From Candidatus Woesearchaeota archaeon (lineage in GTDB: Archaea; Nanobdellota; Nanobdellia; Woesearchaeales; JAHWIC01): a stretch of 16,395 nucleotides of DNA. Made by a program: the position numbers and the translations under genes. Below the pieces are notes generated by a model. It was not told the DNA's origin and ran no database searches. It saw only the letters and a program-made list of their open reading frames with translations. Below are positions 13,371 to 16,395 of the stretch, piece after piece. The stretch covers positions 1 through 16,395 of the forward strand of contig JAHWIC010000026.1 of the NCBI GenBank assembly GCA_019322805.1, given 5' to 3'. Each line of letters opens with the position of its first letter. The first letter of the stretch is position 1.

Positions 13371-13380
13371 TTTTATAAAA
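13371..13380 (+). promoter_or_regulatory. Promoter of apbE
   Basis: TTTTATAAAA is centred about 28 bases before the ATG at 13403 and only 19 before the ATG at 13394. The usual archaeal spacing therefore favours 13403 as a leaderless start. Confidence 0.6.
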
Positions 13381-13402
13381 AGGTAACAACTCTATGCATT
13401 CC

Positions 13403-14362
13403 ATGAAGCGATTAACAGCTTTATTGTTTGTAATTTTGTTAATTAGTGGGTGTAACAGCCTATATCTAACAAAAACAAGCCAAACAAAAGAATTAATGGG
13501 AACTTCTGTAAAGATAACGGTTCTTGACCTGGATAAAGAGAAATCCATTGAGGCTATAAATGACGCTTTCAATGAAATTGAACTTATTGAGGGTATTCTA
13601 AGTATATATAAGAACACTTCAGAAGCATATATGTTAAATGAAAAAGGCTATCTCAACGACGCAAATAACGAACTAATTTACTTATTAATGAAGTCAATTT
13701 ATTATTCTGAATTAAGTGATGGAGCATTTGACATAACAGTCCAGCCAATCCTGGATTTATACACAGAATCCTTTGAAATAAACAAAAGACCTCCAACTGA
13801 TGAAGAGATAAAAGAAACACTAAAGATTGTTGGTTATGAACATATGATTATTGATGGAAATGATATAAGATTGAGAAAAAATATGAAAATAACCTTCGGC
13901 GGAATAGCTAAGGGTTATATTATTGACAGAGCAATTGGAGTGCTAAAAGAACACAACATAGAGCACGCCTTAGTGGATGCTGGTGGAGATATAAGAGCTA
14001 TAGGCAAGAAAGAGACAAAAGACTGGTCAATTGCCTTAAGAAATCCAAGAAAAGAGAATGAGTACCTTGCTATAATAAAGCTGAATGATAAATCAGTTGC
14101 AACCTCTGGTGATTATGAAAGATATTTTGAGCCAGATAAGAAATTCCATCATATTGTTGATCCAAGAACTGGTTACTCTGCAACAGAGTTAATCTCAGTA
14201 ACAATTATAACTGATAACGCAATTGATGCAGATGCTTTAGCTACATCAGTGTTTGTTCTGGGGCCTGAAAAAGGTTTAGAGTTAATTGAAAGCCTAGAGA
14301 ATGTTGAAGGTTTGTTGATAACAAGTGAGAGAGAAATAATAAAGAGTTCTGGGTTTAACTAA
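13403..14362 (+). CDS. apbE: FAD:protein FMN transferase, lipoprotein ApbE
   Basis: ApbE moves FMN from FAD onto a threonine of target proteins, including RnfG and RnfD. The 319-residue form starts MKRLTALLF and has a lipobox, LISGC, with Cys17, so it is predicted to be anchored outside the membrane, where RnfG is exposed. ApbE motifs are all present: MGTSVKITV, GGIAKGYIID, VDAGGDIRAIG, SVATSGDYERYF, HHIVDPRTGYS and the metal-site segment ADALATSVFVLG. An upstream ATG at 13394 adds only MHS and is too close to the TATA box. The gene faces away from the rnf operon across a shared promoter region, which suits joint control with its substrates. Its stop directly abuts the stop of the convergent citrate synthase gene, with no intergenic base. 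Confidence 0.95.
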   Translation: MKRLTALLFVILLISGCNSLYLTKTSQTKELMGTSVKITVLDLDKEKSIEAINDAFNEIELIEGILSIYKNTSEAYMLNEKGYLNDANNELIYLLMKSIYYSELSDGAFDITVQPILDLYTESFEINKRPPTDEEIKETLKIVGYEHMIIDGNDIRLRKNMKITFGGIAKGYIIDRAIGVLKEHNIEHALVDAGGDIRAIGKKETKDWSIALRNPRKENEYLAIIKLNDKSVATSGDYERYFEPDKKFHHIVDPRTGYSATELISVTIITDNAIDADALATSVFVLGPEKGLELIESLENVEGLLITSEREIIKSSGFN

Positions 14363-15709
14363 TTATTTCCTTTCATCTAAAGAAGCATATTCAACCCCTT
14401 CAGTTACATTCTTGTAAGCAGGCCTTATTATCTTTCTTGAACTAATGATTTCCTCTATTCTATGAGCACACCAGCTAGCTATTCTTGCCATTGCAAACAA
14501 AGGAGTGTACAATTCCATGGGTATACGCAAACAATCATAGACAAAACCTGAGTAAAAGTCAACATTAGGTGAGATTATCTTTGATGTTCCTTTAAACTCA
14601 GCAAAAACCTTAGGAGCTACCTTTTCTATAAGTTCGTACAGCTCAAATTCATCCGTTCTATCTTTTTCTTTTGCCAACTCGCGAGCCTTTTCCTTTAAAA
14701 GAACTGCTCTCGGATCTGATAAAGTATAAACTGCATGGCCAAAACCATATAACTTTCCTGAAGTGCCAAAAGCCTCTTTCTTCAATATCTTAAGCAGATG
14801 GTCTGAAACTTCTTTCTCATCTTTCCAGTCCTTAACATTCTTCTTTATGTCTTCCATCATCTGTGTTACTCTTAGGTTTGCACCGCCATGTAAAGGACCT
14901 TTAAGAGAGCCTAAGGCTGCAGCTATTGCAGAATATGTATCTGTATCAGATGAACTCACAACCCTGGTTGCAAAGGTGGAGTTATTTCCACCACCATGTT
15001 CAGCATGAAGCACAAGCACAAGGTCAAGCAGCTCTGCTTCAAGCTTTGTGTATCTCTTATGGCCTTTTACCATATAAAGGAGATTAGCTGCAGTAGTTAA
15101 TCCATTTTCAGGATGTCTTATTGAAAGATTCATATGATTATAATGATATCTTCTAGCTTGGTAAGCATACGCAATTAGTGTGGGGAATCTAGCAATAAGT
15201 CCTATGCTTTGCTTCAGTATGTTGAGAGTTGATATATCGTCAGCATTCCTATCAAGAGTGTATAATACAAGCACACATCTTGCAAGCATATTCATTATAT
15301 CCCTTCCTTTCAACTTTAATATCATATCTTCTGTAAAATTCTCTGGAAGGTCTCTTAACTCAGAAAGCATAGTTGAGAATTTCTCTAACTCATTTTTTGC
15401 TGGCAACTTTCCAAAGAGCAACAAGAAAATAGTTTCCTCAAATCCAGGGCGTCCATCTTTTTGAAAACCTTCTACAAGGTTCTTTATGCTTACTCCACGA
15501 TACAATAAATCGCCTTCTGCTGGGATTATCTCGCCATCAACTACCTTATATCCAATAACATCTCCAATATGGGTTAACCCAACTAAAACACCAGTGTGGT
15601 CTTTATTACGCAAACCACGCTTTACATTATATTTATCGTATAACTCCTGATTAATCATGCTTGATTTTTCTGAAAGTTCGGATAATCTTTTTACAAAATC
15701 CTCATCCAT
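14363..15709 (-). CDS. gltA: Citrate synthase
   Basis: This enzyme condenses oxaloacetate with acetyl-CoA to citrate. Numbering is from the ATG at 15709 (448 residues). It has LHAEHGGGNNSTF (His235 region), GPLHGGAN (His274) and SPNVDFYSG (Asp384), the His-His-Asp catalytic set, plus GFGHAVYTLSDPR, which binds substrate through Arg. The long N-terminal region with LTHIGDVIGYKV and LLYRGVSIKNLV resembles the longer citrate synthases of anaerobic Firmicutes and Bacteroidetes. A GTG at 15718 could add three residues and would overlap the upstream stop by 8 bases; the ATG lies one base past that stop. Isocitrate dehydrogenase is directly upstream, so the pair forms the start of the route to 2-oxoglutarate. 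A 2-methylcitrate synthase side activity cannot be excluded. Confidence 0.93.
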   Translation of the reverse strand: MDEDFVKRLSELSEKSSMINQELYDKYNVKRGLRNKDHTGVLVGLTHIGDVIGYKVVDGEIIPAEGDLLYRGVSIKNLVEGFQKDGRPGFEETIFLLLFGKLPAKNELEKFSTMLSELRDLPENFTEDMILKLKGRDIMNMLARCVLVLYTLDRNADDISTLNILKQSIGLIARFPTLIAYAYQARRYHYNHMNLSIRHPENGLTTAANLLYMVKGHKRYTKLEAELLDLVLVLHAEHGGGNNSTFATRVVSSSDTDTYSAIAAALGSLKGPLHGGANLRVTQMMEDIKKNVKDWKDEKEVSDHLLKILKKEAFGTSGKLYGFGHAVYTLSDPRAVLLKEKARELAKEKDRTDEFELYELIEKVAPKVFAEFKGTSKIISPNVDFYSGFVYDCLRIPMELYTPLFAMARIASWCAHRIEEIISSRKIIRPAYKNVTEGVEYASLDERK

Positions 15710-15710
15710 C

Positions 15711-16395
15711 TCAATCACTCATTTGCTTTATTACAGCATCAGCCATTTCTTTGGTTCCAACAGCAGTTGGATCATCCCTGGTTGGCTTTAGATCGTATGT
15801 TACGTCTTTTCCTTCTTTTATTACAGCTGCAACTGCGTTTTCAAGTTTATCTGCTAAGGCTGACTCATTTATATGTCTTAGCATCATTACTGCAGAAAGT
15901 ATTAATGCAGTTGGATTTACCTTATTCATTCCTTTGTATTTAGGAGCAGAGCCATGTGTTGCTTCAAAGATTGCATAATCTTTTCCTATATTAGCGCCAG
16001 GCGCAACACCTAAGCCACCAACCAAACCAGCGCATAGGTCAGAAATAATGTCTCCATACAAATTAGGCAGAACCAAGACATCATAAAGCTCTGGTTTTTG
16101 AACCAGCTGCATGCACATATTGTCTATTAATTTATGCTCAGATTCAATATCAGGATATTTTTTTGAAACCTCTTCTGTAATATGCTGGAATAAACCATCT
16201 GAGAACTTCATTATATTTGATTTTGTAATAGCTGTTACTTTTTTTCTTTTATTTTTTCCTGTATATTCAAATGCAAATTTCACAATACGCTCAGTTCCGA
16301 ATTTAGAGATTGGCTTAATACTAATGCCTGAATCATCTCTTATATTTTTATTTGTTAAGCTTTTAATCTCATCAATTATCTTTTTTGTCTTTTCC
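15711..16395 (-). CDS. icd: Isocitrate dehydrogenase, C-terminal part (partial)
   Basis: The frame stays open to the window edge, giving 227 residues of a longer protein. A GTG at 16283 is an internal valine codon, because SGISIKPISKFGTERI upstream of it is clearly family sequence. The fragment has KKVTAITKSNIMKFSDGLF, DVLVLPNLYGDIISD and GGLGVAPGANIG, characteristic of decarboxylating beta-hydroxyacid dehydrogenases. HGSAPKYKGMNKVNP carries Lys-Tyr and Val at the positions that, in E. coli Icd, read the 2'-phosphate of NADP, and VTYDL supplies the Tyr391 equivalent; the arginine that follows is displaced by two residues. That leans toward NADP+ but does not settle it. The related enzymes isopropylmalate and homoisocitrate dehydrogenase normally have other residues there. 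Citrate synthase follows with one base between the stop and the ATG. Confidence 0.88.
   Translation of the reverse strand, partial: EKTKKIIDEIKSLTNKNIRDDSGISIKPISKFGTERIVKFAFEYTGKNKRKKVTAITKSNIMKFSDGLFQHITEEVSKKYPDIESEHKLIDNMCMQLVQKPELYDVLVLPNLYGDIISDLCAGLVGGLGVAPGANIGKDYAIFEATHGSAPKYKGMNKVNPTALILSAVMMLRHINESALADKLENAVAAVIKEGKDVTYDLKPTRDDPTAVGTKEMADAVIKQMSD

Noticed and set aside
13336..13617. Minus-strand open frame of 93 codons opposite the apbE 5' end
   Set aside because: It lies antisense to the well-supported apbE N-terminus and covers the rnfC/apbE promoter region. Its product has no recognisable motif.
15711..16283. Isocitrate dehydrogenase starting at the GTG at 16283
   Set aside because: The frame continues upstream to the window edge with recognisable family sequence, so the GTG is internal.

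Overview
The window is AT-rich, gene-dense DNA that reads as archaeal. Several genes belong to archaeal families: NadM-type NMN adenylyltransferase, RibL-type FAD synthase and diphthine-ammonia ligase. Genes that open a transcription unit typically carry a TATA-like box (TTTAAA or TATATAAA) centred about 26-32 bases before the start codon and little or no room for a 5' leader, which is the archaeal leaderless arrangement. The lysine-rich proteins and small intergenic gaps would suit a DPANN-type lineage such as Woesearchaeota, but nothing here fixes the phylum.

Layout. Positions 1-172 hold the last codons of dnaJ (+). Positions 162-1917 are a minus-strand unit, nadE > nadM > small lipoprotein, whose nadE/nadM junction carries a 36-bp direct duplication flanking a 79-bp two-hairpin insert. 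dph6 (2000-2680, +) is divergent from nadE. Positions 2672-8277 carry minus-strand genes: a HemW-like radical SAM protein, an NADH oxidase/CoA-disulfide reductase-like flavoprotein, lipA, an unrecognised 279-residue protein, a lipM-like octanoyltransferase and ribL. All but ribL have their own apparent promoter. Positions 8411-13298 hold a complete rnfCDGEAB operon (minus strand), with neighbouring genes overlapping or nearly touching. apbE (13403-14362, +), which attaches FMN to Rnf subunits, diverges from rnfC across a short two-promoter region. Citrate synthase and the 3' part of isocitrate dehydrogenase (14363-16395, minus) close the window.

Functional picture. Much of the window concerns redox cofactors and their use. 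NadM and NadE make NAD, RibL makes FAD, ApbE uses FAD to flavinylate RnfG and RnfD, and Rnf couples ferredoxin and NAD redox chemistry to ion movement across the membrane. LipM-like and LipA proteins would build protein-bound lipoate without scavenging. Citrate synthase and isocitrate dehydrogenase form the arm to 2-oxoglutarate and yield reduced NAD(P). I see no tRNA, rRNA, CRISPR array, transposase or phage gene.

The most unusual things are the palindromic insert with flanking duplication at nadE/nadM, the acidic RnfG tail with two W-N-x-T sequons, the inverted repeat whose arms abut both TATA boxes of the rnfC/apbE divergent promoter, and a bacterial-looking lipoate synthesis pair.
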